Assembly (NCBI GenBank): GCA_037389465.1 | Contig: JAZARR010000088.1 | Coordinates: 6,324,001 to 6,388,000 of the forward strand | Length of the DNA stretch: 64,000 nucleotides | Source of the DNA: Baylisascaris procyonis | Lineage: Eukaryota > Nematoda > Chromadorea > Rhabditida > Ascarididae | Reading direction: 5' to 3' | Shown: one piece after another, positions 1 to 14,500 of the stretch | Layout: each line of letters starts with the position of its first letter | How positions within the stretch are numbered: position 1 is the first letter of the stretch | Position numbers and translations under genes: made by a program | Notes under the pieces: model-generated | Told to the model about the DNA's origin: nothing | The model's input: the letters and a program-made list of their open reading frames with translations, nothing else | The model's database searches: none

Positions 1-3000
1 GTCAAGTGAGGGAAGCAATAAAGGCGGTTTTTAAGGTAGAATTCCTTGTGCATTGTTAGCCTGCTATCGTAAGCACACCAAATCACAATTAAATTCATGC
101 GCTACCGTGATGAAGCACGACCTCACCACATAAGAATATGCAGCAACCCTATCTACAGTGAATATATGGACAGTTGAAAAACTGCTCAAGGAGAAAAAGA
201 TGGCGGTAGGTAAGCAGTAGAACTGATATGTAAATTATAAGCAAACTGCCATTTCCACATGACCTACTTTAACAAATATGTGCAATACTACGGATGCGTA
301 AAATGACACTGCCAGTCCCCCAATATTGTTACGAAGGTACCTCAATATGATCACACCACTCGGAACACAGCGAAGACAGTCAATTAAAAGATTTTGCCTC
401 AAAAGTTGGAAAATTTTCGTTCCAAAGTTTTTCACTTACTCGTTCTTTGCTAATCTTTGGTCCACGTCTAGGTCGGTGAGGGAGAAGAGGAATCGTGCTG
501 AAATATTGGAAAGAAATATTGTGCAGGTCGGTGAAAGGAATCATGCTCCCCTCCCCCCCCCCCCTTCCCTCCTGCCGAAAATGTTAGGAAAAACAAGTCG
601 AAGGGACTGTTTTTTTTATATAGTTCTCGACGCTCGACCGGATGACGTTTTGGATCGCGGACTGAGCACCACATGCATGCACTGCATATGATACTGGTAC
701 TATGCTCTTATCAGTATATTTCGGCAGATGACATAGCTGTCGGAGACAGCATTTACTACAATCTCACCACAAAGAGTTTACACTCCCCTCCGCTCTTTCA
801 CGGGACAGTTAACAAATCACACAGTCCGCACTGGTGATCGACGAGGTTCATCATCAAACCTCATTATTAAACGACACACAGAGACAAACCTGGCAAAACA
901 AAAAAAGAAGAGACGAGAACATTTGAATAAAAACGGTCTCCACATGAAGTGGGCGAAAAAAAAGTCCAAGAAAAAAAATTTCTAGCATATGAATTTCAAT
1001 CTTGTTTTTGCTTCATGTCACAGATGAAAACATCCGTTAACTTACCACTTTCTCGCTTTGTTAACATACAACTAAGGACATAACCACCTCATCATCTCTG
1101 TTTGTTTCGTAAATAAACCGTCATAGTTCATTTCCTATCTCCCTCATTCCGCAACAAACAAGTGGTTTCCACAATCATTTCCTGCTTACTTTCTAACTTC
1201 GGAGGAGTGCGATATAATGTGCGCAATTGAAGAGGTCAGATGTTTACCATCGTCCTCCCCCTCAGATCTATACGAACACCGGATTGCGAAAGCAAGCAAT
1301 GTGCAAATGAGAGCAGTGTGCAAAAGAGAGCAAAATTGCAGAAAACAATTTTGACAGCTTTCGCTGCAGTCTTTCAATGCGAAATTCTTGAGATATTGCA
1401 CAGGCTAAGGAGTCTTATATACTCTTCGCGGTGGAAGCAAAATGAATATTTCAATTCGACAGCTGTGTTGCCTAGCAAAATATACTATTTTGATGCGGAT
1501 TATATTCTCCAAATTTAATCAACTTTACTTATGATCGCTCATTATTATCAATTTTAGGTTGCCCAAATAAAAATTCCGTCATTTTGAGCAGAAAAGTCAA
1601 TTACTTCGCAATTTCATCTCCTCCTCTACAACTAGATCGAATGACCTCGAATAGATTTTAGAATTAAATGCAATGCTGTTAAGATAGTTGAATTTTCACT
1701 ACAGACGGATTTCTAGTTACCTCAATCAATTTTTGGTCAAGGTTACCTTGAATTACTAGGTCTTCTGTCGCCACTGGCCAATGCTGATTAGCATGCCCAA
1801 AGCTTCAGACACCAGATACAACAATATTCAAAAATTCCCGGCCTTGATTTCTTCTACAGAACTTGAAGGTGAGGAAATTATATTATAATCGAATATATCC
1901 TTCAAATTCAACAAACTTTTTGAACCGATATTTCGAAAAGATGTTTTTTTAGCACGCCTCTTAAGGCAGTTTTCAACAGCCAGCTTGTCTCTTGATTGGA
2001 CTTCTCTAGGATGACCTACTTCAACTTTCCATTCGGAGATTTTGAGAAAATTTGAAATTGAGTTAAAAAAAATTCAAGGCGATAATTGGAATAGAACAAA
2101 AAAATTTCCCGACTGAAAACATGAGCCAGCGTTCTCGACGAAACAACTTCAAAGACAATATCAGCTGCTCAAAATCTCTCTGAATGGCTTAAGAAATTCG
2201 AAATCTCCGTGCAAAAAGTGCATTAAGGTTTAAATGTGTCACATTTGATCATAACGAAATTTCTTTGCTCCACGTTCTGTGGAAACAGTCTAAGTCGGAA
2301 TCCTTTAAATACTCTTGTAAAAGAGATTGCCTGCCAACGGCGTATAAGATGCTCTGGAAGGAAGACAACAACCATTTGGACTACAGCTTCTGGAAGAAGA
2401 ATCTGCGGCTTAGTCTATGAGGCAGGGAGAATTAATGAACCAAATGCTAAATTGTGGAAGTTAGTAACTAAACTGATGCAGCTACCAGGTAACGCCAGAC
2501 ATGAATCAGTTGAAGACTGCTCTTCAAATAGGACCTCCACGGCCCAATCAAGAAAAACTGAATAGGCCTTCGATGCTGCCACAGATTTTTCCTAAGCTTT
2601 TGAGAGATAACAGCTTCAGCTCAAACACCGCAATTTTTGGTAGATATGGTTCGATGCGCGTCCGTTAAAGCAGTCTCCAGCAAGTGGGAAAAGGCGTCTT
2701 TCAAAACGGTCATATTCAAGAACATTCAAGGCAGGCAATAAAGGTAGATTTGGGCGTTTCAGCTCAAATCTGATTAAATGACTCAAATCATCTTTGAAAA
2801 TTTAGAGGAAAAAAATTCGAACAGCAAAAAAAAAAACATCCTCCGATTACCTAAACCGGCCGAAATCATTGCTTATTCCAGGAAAACATAAACATAAACG
2901 CTTTGGAGGATGAGTAATCACGTTGAAAGTCGATGAAACGTTGAGATGATGGGAGAAACATGTCAAAACCGCCAACGAAAAAGTTAGGATTCGCGGATGC

Positions 3001-3994
3001 TAGCTACAGCCATTTAAAATGCATCAACGATGAGCAACGCAACCCTACAAATTTTCTGGCAATTAGTTCACATAATATTAAAGTCAATTAATAACCTTTC
3101 CTTCCCGCTTCCAAAACTATTGACGCGATGCAGTTCGTAGAAATTTAGCGCTACTAAGTAAATATGGCGATGTGATCATCAATTGTGAATGTTCACAGCG
3201 AAACAATATGATTTTTTTTTTTTTGAATACTTTTGATAGCTTTTATATGAATTTTTATTGATATCGTATAGATGAAAATATATAATTTTCTTTTTTTTTG
3301 CAAATATTTGTACGTTCGAAATGAGCTGATTTTATTGAAGACTAATTTCTCAATTATGAGCATCAATATATGATTATCTTGAATGCAGGAGCAGACAAAA
3401 GAACGCGGGAAATAGCAAAAAGACAGCGATAATGAATAGGTGAATAGAAGAGATAGATATAGAAATTATATGATTTTACTCATTTGAAACAAGTTGCATG
3501 TTATTATTTAAGTGCATATTAAAAACATCGATGTTTCATCGATGAAAAACACGTGCTGCTTCACAAAAATTTGGCGGAAATGTCGATCGGTCATCGGAAC
3601 ATCAAATAATTCAAGAGCTTCTCTTTTATTTTCATTTCCAGAAAAGAAAGCTAGTGAAATCAAAAATTTTTGCAAAAGAAATCGGAAATTAAATAGCCTC
3701 CTGAATTTCTTCTCTTTTAAGAGCTCTAAATCTCGATATGATTGTCACTTCATTCCGATTCTTTCAAAATGTTTTATTAATTTTTTAACCTTCTTATTAC
3801 TAATTTTTTCACTTATTTTTATCTTATAAGTTTTTTCATCATTTTACTCACTATTTTATCTTCTTAAGGTAAATCACTCAAAGTTTATCACATTCGTCAA
3901 AAAAAAAAAACACTCAAAATACTTTTTGCCGCTGTTTTCAATAAATACTTTTCATCACTGTAGCCTCAACAAAAAACTTCACCATCAATAGTTT
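1..3994. other. Intergenic or unannotated stretch, no supported gene
   Basis: Open frames here are short, of poor protein composition, and not flanked by convincing paired splice signals. There is a C-run at about 548-564 and several poly-A or poly-T runs (for example near 3,210 and 3,290). An open frame at 2,236-2,565 on the plus strand resembles no family I know. If the candidate gene at 3,995-5,513 has further 3' exons they would fall here, but I could not place any. Confidence 0.5.
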
Positions 3995-5513
3995 TCAGCA
4001 ACCTTTGCACCAATACTCATAAGCACTGAATGCATTATGCGCACACTTGAAAACTAAGCCATCGATAACTTTCATCCCCTTCGCTCGCAAAGCATTCTGT
4101 TTCTCTTTAGCGTCTTGCTTAGCACCTGTCCGACAAACCTGAGCCACCTGTTCGCCTAACGAGACGCTACCTAGTTTCTTGCATTAAATAATATACCAAC
4201 GCACAATATTCACTTTTCGGTCAACTCGATACAGCGAGAATTTGGGAAGCTGTGCGAGGATTTCTTCAACGGATATTTTCCTAAACCAAACATATTTAGG
4301 AATCATTTGAGAATTTCCGAGAAAAAAAAAGAACACATAGAGATAAGAAAACAATTACATTTGAAAAGAAAAATAATTGAATAAAATGTACATACTTCGC
4401 TTGTACCACTTCTTTCTCGATGGTGCGCTTATGGAACGCGCTGATTTCAAAGAAAATTTTTCTCGCCTTGTACGCGCCTCCTCTTCCATGTTCCACTCCG
4501 ACTGAAAGTGTTCTCGATCAAAAACCGGCTCTTATTAACACAACGCCTTACTCATTCGTTCAGACCAGCAACAATTCTACATATGTCCTTTCTTAATAAG
4601 TATAAATAATCACTGAACATGTATTTATCATATATACAACTGAGGACAAGGAGGACAAATGTTGCTGATGGTTAGTTCGAAGGGTGAAAATGCAACCGGA
4701 AATAAGATGATCTCAACGAAATTGGAAATATTTCATCGTCAAGGCCTTTTCTCGAATTATACCAGTGAAGAAGGCAAAAAAATTGTCTTCTAAGTTTGCT
4801 TAAATCTTTTCAACTTCCCCCCATGCAGGTCCAGAGCAGCTGAGATCATTATCCGTCCTCAACCCCACTCTTCGCGAAACTCGAGTAATTATTCGATCTA
4901 CTTCAATATACATTCAGCTGCAGTAGCAACGCTTGCACGAAAACACATTTTTCACCAAGCGTTTTTTCCACTTCTAGAAATGTCTGTCACTTGTACTTTG
5001 TAACGGAACGAAGTAGTTAAAGTTTCAATTCTCGAAGTGGAACTTCTCGCGATGTAGGTTAGCCTATTCAATGCAACCTTCCGGGGGTCGAATGTACATT
5101 TTAATCATCAATTATATTGAAATGAGTAGAAGGGTTCAAGAGCTTGAGCACTCTGAATAAATAAGCTTCTAAAACATCTTGACAGCGTTGAATTACTTGA
5201 CTTTTTCATGCAGCAAATGCAAGCAGCAAAGGTCAACTCGCACCTACGCATGTACGAAGACGCACATACCAGCGTACAAAGACTGCTAGGAATTCTTCTA
5301 CATCTAGATCGGCATAACTTAAAGTTGAAGAACCTGTTCTGGATGAAGATGGGAGACAAATGGGATGGAAGGAAAGAGGTTCATACACTTACAGGCGGCA
5401 CCTGTTAGCATTTTCAGCAACTCCACAACAAAGCAGTAATTGTAGCTGTTGTGTTCGGCAGACTGCTCCACTTCACACCAGTCAAAACAACAATTAATCT
5501 TAACCGGATTCAT
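3995..5513 (-). CDS. Candidate uncharacterised five-exon gene, about 175 residues
   Basis: Proposed exons, in coding order on the minus strand: 5513-5402, 5333-5244, 4501-4396, 4280-4214 and 4147-3995. Reading phases match at all four junctions. Donors are GTGCCG, GTGCGA, GTATGT and GTGAAT; acceptors end AACAG, TTTCAG, TTTAG and AACAG. The start ATG follows directly after an AG (GTAACAG|ATG), as at many nematode trans-spliced starts. The protein would begin MNPVKINCCFDWCEVEQ and end EYWCKGC with a TGA stop. It has a Cys-rich start, an acidic stretch (DLDVEEF, about residues 48-54), a basic Lys/Arg-rich middle and a Lys/Gln-rich helix-like stretch near the end (AKQDAKEKQ). I see no signal peptide or membrane segment and recognise no family. 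Uncertain points: the fourth donor could be the GTGCGT nine bases later, the last exon could splice onward, and the second exon is also open on the plus strand (5,219-5,380). It may instead be a chance assembly or a relic. Confidence 0.38.
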
Positions 5514-8500
5514 CTGTTACAGAATTCACTCAACTGTTACATTCTGGCCGACATAACTTTCACAGTGGTTTATAATAGTGTAGTTGATTCTCTTAATGTA
5601 TGATTAGATTTGACAAATATTAATTAAATTGTCCTCAGGTACCCCAAAATTATAAAATTTGAAAACATAACATCAAAAGAAGGGAAGTTTTCATGGAAAG
5701 GGTATAAGAACCTTTCTGATGAGGGGTTTCCTCGAAACATTTGTGCAGAAAAGCTTTGTTTTGCTTTTTGTAATATGAGAAATGACATATACAGCATCAT
5801 TTATAGACTATATGAATTTAGATAAAAGAATTTCTTCTCTATTCTTTGCCGAATGAATTGTAGGAAGCGAAATATTTCGTTGATATTTTTATGCGCAAAT
5901 TTTTTGCAACGTAAAAATTGGAAAAATAGAAAAGTGCAAGGGACTGAGGCAATCTAAAGTGTAAGAATCACCTCTGACACGGGAATTTAGGGTTTTTTTC
6001 TTCTGCGCTGTTTATACTATATGAAAACCCTCTTTCAGCAGTTATATAAATCAGAGCATAAGGTACAATATACGAAATCAAACACATATCTCACGAGGAT
6101 ATCGTGTTTCACGCTGTCTTGATTGAACAGAACAGTTGCATTCATGGAAGTTAGTGATTCATCGATTTTTTTTATTCTCAGAGGAAATATTAACATTTTA
6201 TTTATTCTAATATCTCGGAAGAGGGAGATATAAAAAATATGTGAGCATGGAAAACAAGAAAAAGCAAAATGTGCGCAAGGCTATAAAGAGAAGCAAATAG
6301 ACATACGGGTAGGTGAAAGCAGCAATAGCGCGTTGATCGAAACGAATCAACCGCAGTTTAAAAACTGAAGGAGTGGATGAAGCATTAACGATAACTACAG
6401 GAAGCAGATTCTAGACCACCAGAACACAAGAGTGGAAGTTATGCAGAATACTGTTTGTGTCGGTAACGTCTTTCGGCGATCTGAATCTAATACTCATGTT
6501 GACTAAGGGGGGAGGGGGCAGAGACGGACAAATTGAAAGATTTCTGACATTAGGATTTCGGAAAGTCCACACGCAATTTTTTAATAAAAATCCAAGTCAG
6601 CTTTGACCTTGTGATACTTCAGTAGTTTCAGGTTCAAAATTATCAACTTGGTGGCGCAATTTGGCTGGTATGCGCTAAGGTAGACTTTGCGAAAAGCGAT
6701 ACTAGAGTTCCCAGGCATTCTCAAAAAAGCTGGTATCAGAGAGCAAAGAAGAGAACCGTACAGAAAAAAAACAATCTAAAATGTGTGGGCAGTAAGTAAT
6801 GAAAGCCTTCCGATAATGCTCCATATATCTATGCATCAAAGTATAGAGCAATTTTCGGCAGCATTGTAACACTGCCGCACTGAGTGAAGTGCTGGATCGA
6901 TTTTAACAACAAAATCACTAAGATCATCTTTAGTAGAACAAATGCAAACGACTCTCAAACTAAACGAATTTCTTAGCAATACAATATTACTTTCAGCAAA
7001 GTCAACACTCAACAACACCGAATAACATTGCAACTCCGTTATCGGCAATAATAAATGCATTTAATTTAGTAGCATCAATAGAAATTTAAAGCAACGCAAA
7101 AGTGCTAAAAAATTATCTATATATTGCAAGAAGAAAGATGGAAAAGAATTTATCAACAAAAAGGAAGGGCAGTTTATCTTATTTGGCATTTGAAACGACC
7201 GCAGCATACTCGTATGCTAACATAAGAATTAAACACTGCATATGAAACAATAAAATTTTCCAGATATATTTCTCCGCATGATAAAATATTTAGTTATATA
7301 TGAAAGTACCATAGGCGCAATTGTCCGCATCAGAAACTACTAGGTTAGCGATTATGAACAGTCGAAATGTTCGAAACAACTCCAGAGTGCGCAAAAAAGC
7401 CTCTCATACGCAGCGCCAAGCACAAGGGGTCACTGACTTGACCTTTGTTTGACGAGGGCAACGGATTCACCTCTCACATTGCAGGGACACAGATTTCCCA
7501 GTCACATGACCGAGGGGTTGCAAAGGGACTCTGTGTTCTGCCCTTGGGGCTACATGGCCACGTTCACAGATTTCTTACTCCTATCTCAGAGAAAAAAATG
7601 GGACAAGAGATGCATATTCGAGGAAACGGATGAGGAAGGCGGGTATTCGAAGAAGTCTTCATGCTCATGTATCTTAATTTTACTCCTCAGTTACTCTTTT
7701 AAACGTCTCATTACATCAGATAATGCATTCAGCACGTGGCAGTTAAAGAGAGAAGCTTACAGTGAGGAGTGAGGAGGAGGGGATGGTCGTATTACAAGCG
7801 ATTTTATAGTACCTATAACTTTCAAAGAAAGGTGTATGTTCGAGGAGGAGCTTGTGGATAGGTAAGCCGTAAATTGGGAGATACGGTTATCTACAGTGTT
7901 TCCTCTTTAAATTGATTCAAAATTTGCATAATGAAATGACGCGATATAACTGGTTTGACAAGTTTATTGTGAAATACAATTCAAAAACTTATGCGCTAAC
8001 GCTGTGCTGAATGAGCAATGGCACACAGACAAGTGTTCCCAAGCGTCAAAAAACGAAGAGCAAAATGAGGATCATCTAAAGAACATGAAAATGCCGATGA
8101 CATGAAAAAATTGGAACTTCCCTAATAATTTGGCGACTATTTAGAATATATAAATAACGCCGTGCTGCAAATAAAAAGTTTGTTCTCGAAAATCGCTATG
8201 GGAAGCATAATTGGCACTATCCTGTCTTTGTAATGTTTACGCTCTGACCGCATGCCACTTGATAAGAAATGTGAGGTGGATGTCGTACAGATTAAGGAAA
8301 ATGGGATTAAGACTCGTCAGAATGAGAGACGATGTTGTGCATAATCTTAAGAAAATCTGGAAGAATCTAAGTGCATATATCGCACTCAGGTAGCAAGTTT
8401 CTATGAAGAAAATGAACTTGCTCAAGCTTCACTATGGATTTCGGTAAGCTGCAATTCAAATATTTCTCGCTGTTTCTGTAGAACTTGAGAGCATTCACTG

Positions 8501-11500
8501 AATTGTTTTCATACTAATTTTTTCAAATTTTAGAGTGTATTAAATATACTTCAAAATTTCATCAGATAAAAATTTTTATGAAGAAATATTACGGAATGAA
8601 CTCATAAAACTGAACGGAAAATAAGAAGGAATGAGGAAAGTGCTAAGAGCGCAAATGCTTTTTAAGAGATAAAATGAGTGAATAAATGAAGGTAGCCTTT
8701 CCGGTTACCGGATGCTTCAACAAAAGGTGCAGGATATTGTTTCATGTGCACAATTCTTGTGAAACATCTGAGCACTTTTTTTTAGCAGTGAATAGAATAA
8801 TATAGGCAATGAATTCCTTACGATAACAATAAATGGTCAGAAAATGCCACAGGAAGTTGATACCTCACTTTTGCGCCGTCCATAATAGCACGTGAATAGC
8901 TTATTCATTGTTCGAGAGTTAGCGAACACGCGTAGATAAGAAGGTCGATAGAGTGTGCACGTTGTCGTTGTGACGCCCGCCGTACAAATAACGAGACTGT
9001 CGCGGGCGCGAGTCGCTTTTTTCAACATTTGCCTGTTCTACCAGCCGTTACGGCTGCTACTAGACACTCACATTACTGTCTAAACTCCAGCTGTTGGAAC
9101 CTCGCCTAACGTATATTGCACCTAAAATACCTTGCACCTACTAAAAACGACCATCGCGAACGTTGCATTTCATATGACTCCTCCATGAACTGGCAATCAT
9201 TCAAAAGTTCAAAATACCAAAGCAGGTCGTATAAACCCTATTTTACATAATGCTTTTGATAATAACCGTTGCCTCTTCGCTTGAAATCATCCAGGTGTGC
9301 TGTCACTAGTCTTGAAGCAAAACGCAGTAGGCATCAATATAATGAAGAGAGAGTGAGAAGCGATGACGAACGCGTTCACTCGACCACAATTTGGGACAGC
9401 GGAATGACCTACTCAAATTACTCGGTTCATGAAGCATTCAGTGCCGTTCACCTCTGCCAAAAACCGCTTTTGGCGAGCGAAAACGAACTCCCCAATTAGA
9501 AGCCTTTTTTATCAAGCGCACACGGCCCATCAAAGCTTCAAACCATATAATAACGAAAAAACCTACTTCAGAAAATATCCCCCTTCCTAAGTAAATACAA
9601 TAGGTTCCAGTCTGTCCGAGAATAGCATAATGTCGTGGCTTATATTTGAGGCTGTACGATAACTTCGTCAGAGTTCTAGAGGTGCATATAGTCTGATCTG
9701 AGCAAAAAGAAATCGTGAAACATGAACGTATTTGATTGTGCCTGATGTTACTAGAAAGATATGCTTCCAACATACTCCCATAGCCTGTGCAAAGACCCAC
9801 CACGGCGATTACGGATACGTGTGCATGTCACGCTGACTTTCCAGTAGTTTCCACTCCGGAATTTACACGAGCTAAGAGAATGCGCTTCAAGAAATTTGTG
9901 TGGACTCTACATGTTCCAGCTTAGCATTATTTAAGTCAACTAGCAGCATGAAAAAAAAAGCTCCTCTGATAGAATCTTGTACTTAGCTGGACGTGTGATG
10001 AAAGGATTACTGCTAACATCGTCCCCTCTTCGCTGTTCTTCCGTTTATGGAACTCACAGTCTGGAACCATGTGCAGCTTTCGGGTGGTAGCGGGTTATTT
10101 TCGAATGAAACTATAATGGAGAAGAAAATTTGAGCGAATGTGTTGATGAAGTCTGTAAGACCGTTCGTGAAATACAACTGATAGGGGTTAAGCAGCAAAT
10201 ACAAGTGAGTGATTGCGTCCATCGGCTAAAGAACTATCTAAAGATCGAATCTGATGCAGCGTCAGATCCCATCTGAGGATAATGCTTTCACTAATCAAGC
10301 AACTCTTATAAAAAGTAACATGATAATGCAGTAGAACAATAATACTTAATTGTTTTAAATTGCAGTATGCTGCAATATGCGATAATATGCATAACGATAA
10401 AACTGTAGGGTACTACCTTGTCCATTACCGATAGAGAGGAGAATATAGAGGAAGACACGAGGGTGAGGAAGCAGAAGTAGGAAAATGCAAAGCGCTCTAC
10501 TACTCATCCCCTACATTGTTAAGATGAAGGCTGTGTGTCACTGTCGCTCCCCCACTCTTTAAGGGATCGTATAAAACTTGAAACTCGAATGTGATTAGTG
10601 CAAGGCAATTATTTCCTATAAGAAATGGCCTTATCAAAATGCTTCATGCCAATTCAGTAATATCAGTGGCATGGATGCTAAGGGTATTTATCGGTAGAGA
10701 CTGAAGCTATGATGCTTCTATCTGCCTTATTGGGGAAGAGAAGAGATGGTAGAGTGTCACGAACTCGAAAGCACTGAGATAGGGGAAAAGCTCTGAGGCA
10801 AGGTGGAGAAAACGAATAGTTTTGTCAATGTGAGACCAGTGAGAAGTCCCCTCCCTAATCATTCATCGCTTTGTAAGCATTTCTTGACGTCAGGCCGCCC
10901 TTTCCAAAACTAAGGCAAGAAACGGACGTGAAAAGAGGTTTCTTTTCCTTGGAAGAAAAAGAAGAAGTACTTTGTGGGAGTTAAACGGTGATACACAAGC
11001 AGGCGCGAATATTATTAAGGAAAGACTGACACTTCTGTCCATTAGATCTGCGAAGGAAAGTTCTTATGATTCGCATCGATGCCATGCAACGTCCTGATAA
11101 TGAACTTGTTTGGGGTTTTACGCACCTTCTAACCTCGAAAAAAAGATCCATTCCTTTAAAAGCTCCTCTAAATACAGTTCCTTCTTTCTTGAGCTGAAAT
11201 CTAATCAGAAGGGTCAGAGTCGATTTATGTGACTACCTTAGTTCCACAGTATATAGAACCCAAGCTAAATGATAGCTTTGTCTCACAACCTGAACCTCTC
11301 ACATCGACCATCATACATGGCCATCACATATGTGAACTTAATGACCATCTTACGCAGGAAATTCAAAACGTATTTACGGAGGCTGTAAAAGATGCCAAAA
11401 CGAATAGACGCATACGCGAAGCAATGACTCACTCTCTCCTGCTTAATCATACGCCTACATGACTGCGCTTCTTCGTTAGAATGTCCTACGTGAATCTGAA

Positions 11501-14500
11501 ATGCATCCATCTATTCTGATGTTTTTGAGTATAGAAGTGACCAACGTACAGTACAACAAAGTGAGAAGACAAAAACTGATGATTAGAAATTAGACTTTTC
11601 GCAAATTCAGCAAAAAATGAGTCAGTTGTTTGGATTTCATTTCTAGAGAGATTAGTGCCCACCCATCCACAAACCAAAAAAATCACGACTTATGGGACTC
11701 TGACGGTTGGCGCTTGTAAGATACCTCAGCTTGGTTACAACATCTTCCCAGTCGCAAACTCTGCTCCAGCCACATGCAAACTATAATTATGCTTCTCCAG
11801 TTGAGCTGGTTTTTGCTCCTACTTTTGTACGTTCATCACTTACGATGCCTCCAGAAAAACATTTTGCGTAACCGCGAAAAGTTGCATTCAGACGCCTCAC
11901 TCATGCTCTTTCATTAAATAACTTCACTCTCTCTTTGCAGCCACAATTCTTAGCAGAATCTAGTGAAAAATAAATAGAATACATGCGTATAACATCATCA
12001 TCGATTCGGGATGCTCGCGCATTCAAACGTGAAACAGGGAAGAAATGTTCGTGACTCAAAATGCTGCAAGAACAATTTAGTATAGTTATTTCCGCTTATA
12101 TATCTGATTTCAAGATGCGCTGAAGTTTTTTCAAGACTAAACAATAAGATGGTATGATTTTCTCGGTAACAAGCATGAATAACCGAAAGAAAAAGTACGG
12201 CTTGAGGTTCTTCCTTCTTGTTTGATTACACAAACTCCTCTCACCCGCTATTGTTCTTCCGTAGACAGCACCTCTATCGTCAAAGACTTGCCATGTGATC
12301 AGGTAGCGTTCAAGAGAAATTTTTCATTTCCGAAATTTATAAATTGCAGGTTCCTTGACGATGCCGGAAAGTTTAATTTTTTGAACGATGCGGGCACCAA
12401 AATGGCTGCGAGTTCATCCTAAGATGCTGAGAAACACAATGTCATCAAGAAAGACAGCGTAGAAGCAAATAAGCTACGTAAAGTGTGGTTGAATCCAGGT
12501 CAGTTATGTGCAATACAATCTACATACCAGAGCTCGGCAGAGACCTAAAATGCAAGGTTTCTAATTTTTATCTTTAGCGCATTTTGCGCTAAAGAAACCT
12601 GTGGAAGCGTCACAGGGACGTCTGGGTCACCAAGCCAAGTGTCAGAAAATGACTTTTTGAGACTTCCTTGCAGTTCAAGGATCACAATATGCCTTTAACC
12701 TATACAACCTATACAACGGACCTAATTTTCCAATCATCTAAATGACAAGTCCAAACATAAAAAACTATAGAGCCAGTGTGCTTACATTAACGACACTAAC
12801 CAACGTCTACATAGTCAACTGGCTCCTCGAACAGCATAAGAAGAGACAAAACATTCATTCAAAAGCCATAGTTGAGGAATTCTCTTTTTCTCCAACTGAT
12901 TCTTTTCATGCCTTCCTTTTTCAAGTTTGCTCCTATACTAGCAGCTTCATAAGTTGAAGGAAACCAGCAGTTTCTAGCTTGTATGAAGCACTGTTAGAAT
13001 GAGAACGCGAATAACAAGAGTATTCACATCTCGCTATGGCCTGTACGAATAGATCCGTCAGCGGCAACTATTCAAAGCATAAGCGTGGGATGAATACGTT
13101 GAAGTGTACAGAATTAATGAACATGCAATGTGTTCCATTGAAAGTAAGCTGATTAAACACTACGATCGTACTATATGACCTCGACTGTGGACCATTCTTT
13201 CGTTCATCTATACACCAAAACAGGCCAGCATATGCGAATGCGGGTGGTATGTTCCATGACAAAGGTCAGGTGTGGCTGTGGAGCATAAATATTGTAGCGT
13301 AGTTATGTTAATAATAAAAATTAGCGAAGTTCCGTGATAGAAAACTACAAGCTCATTTTCGATGCTCTATTAAATAAAGCATCTTGATAATTCGGATTTC
13401 ACACTATTTTAAGGCAGAGGGCCGGCGAGGGGCATTTAGCAGTGGTTATCTCTCCTCTTAGAAATTTTTATCACAGCGGGTAGCCAACATAAGCATCGGT
13501 TTTTTCATTCGGTGCTATGATATGCTGAAATGCTGAATAAATACTGTGATAGTGGCTGTATGCTTTCTTTGTGTCGTTTAGTTTATACAAGAAAACCAAT
13601 CGGAAAAAGCCTAACTTTCAAACCTCAGCCAAATCAATTAGCACTTTCTTCATTTTAGCTTGAATTCGATCCTAGTTCTAAGCCCTGATCTAGAGCTTGC
13701 GTAAATTCTAAGAGGAGCCGCGAGCTCAAACTCCATACCACCAAACTCTCATTAGTTTGTCCAAGCATGACGTTAAAATTCGAAAAACTGAGAGCTGCTA
13801 TACTGGCTGAGATAGTCACTTTGGCCCTACAACGGGTTGGTCAAAGACAGGTATCACTACTGCATAGTAGCTCCAGCAACTTACCCGATCATAGAGCAAA
13901 TGAGATATATCAGACATGAGGCGTATCACTTCGCAATCTAGCAGATCCAATGCAATACAGTGCAACATGAATTGCTAGACAAAATTCACTCAACCGTGCC
14001 TTCAGACTTTAAATCGTCATCTACATAATGGCACAGACGAGCTCTCAAAACAATCGTATCACATTCCACAACATTTTTGAAATGCATGCCACCTCATTAA
14101 AAGTGTCAAATCATTCAATGTAAATCGGCAAATAACGAATATTATTCAGTCGTTCGCCTCATATAGTTGCTTCTGTAAACATCGTCAATTCCTCACAAGG
14201 AAATATGAGATGAGATTTACTTAATCATGATTCGTATGAAATATTTCCTCTCTCCGATACCATAAGTTCACAGAAATGTTAGTCACTACAAGAAATTTAC
14301 AGAATACTTCATAAACTTCAAAAGAAAAGCGCACAGGCTGAGTAATTTTTAGCGAACATACCGCCAACAAATGCTCTGCGCACTGTTATTACAAGTTTCA
14401 TTAAGTGGACATACTTTAATATTTTATAAGGTTAAATGCACATAGCTGAACCTAACAACAGGTTTAGGACTGCTTGAAGCGATGCGAACACTTCACAGCA

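Noticed and set aside
2030..2570. Suspected gag-like or transposon segment
   Set aside because: I tried to match it to Bel/Pao, hAT and LINE blocks and found no convincing motif in any frame.
13440..13500. TATCACAG seed resembling the mir-2 family
   Set aside because: The remaining bases do not match the mature RNA and no hairpin partner arm is present.
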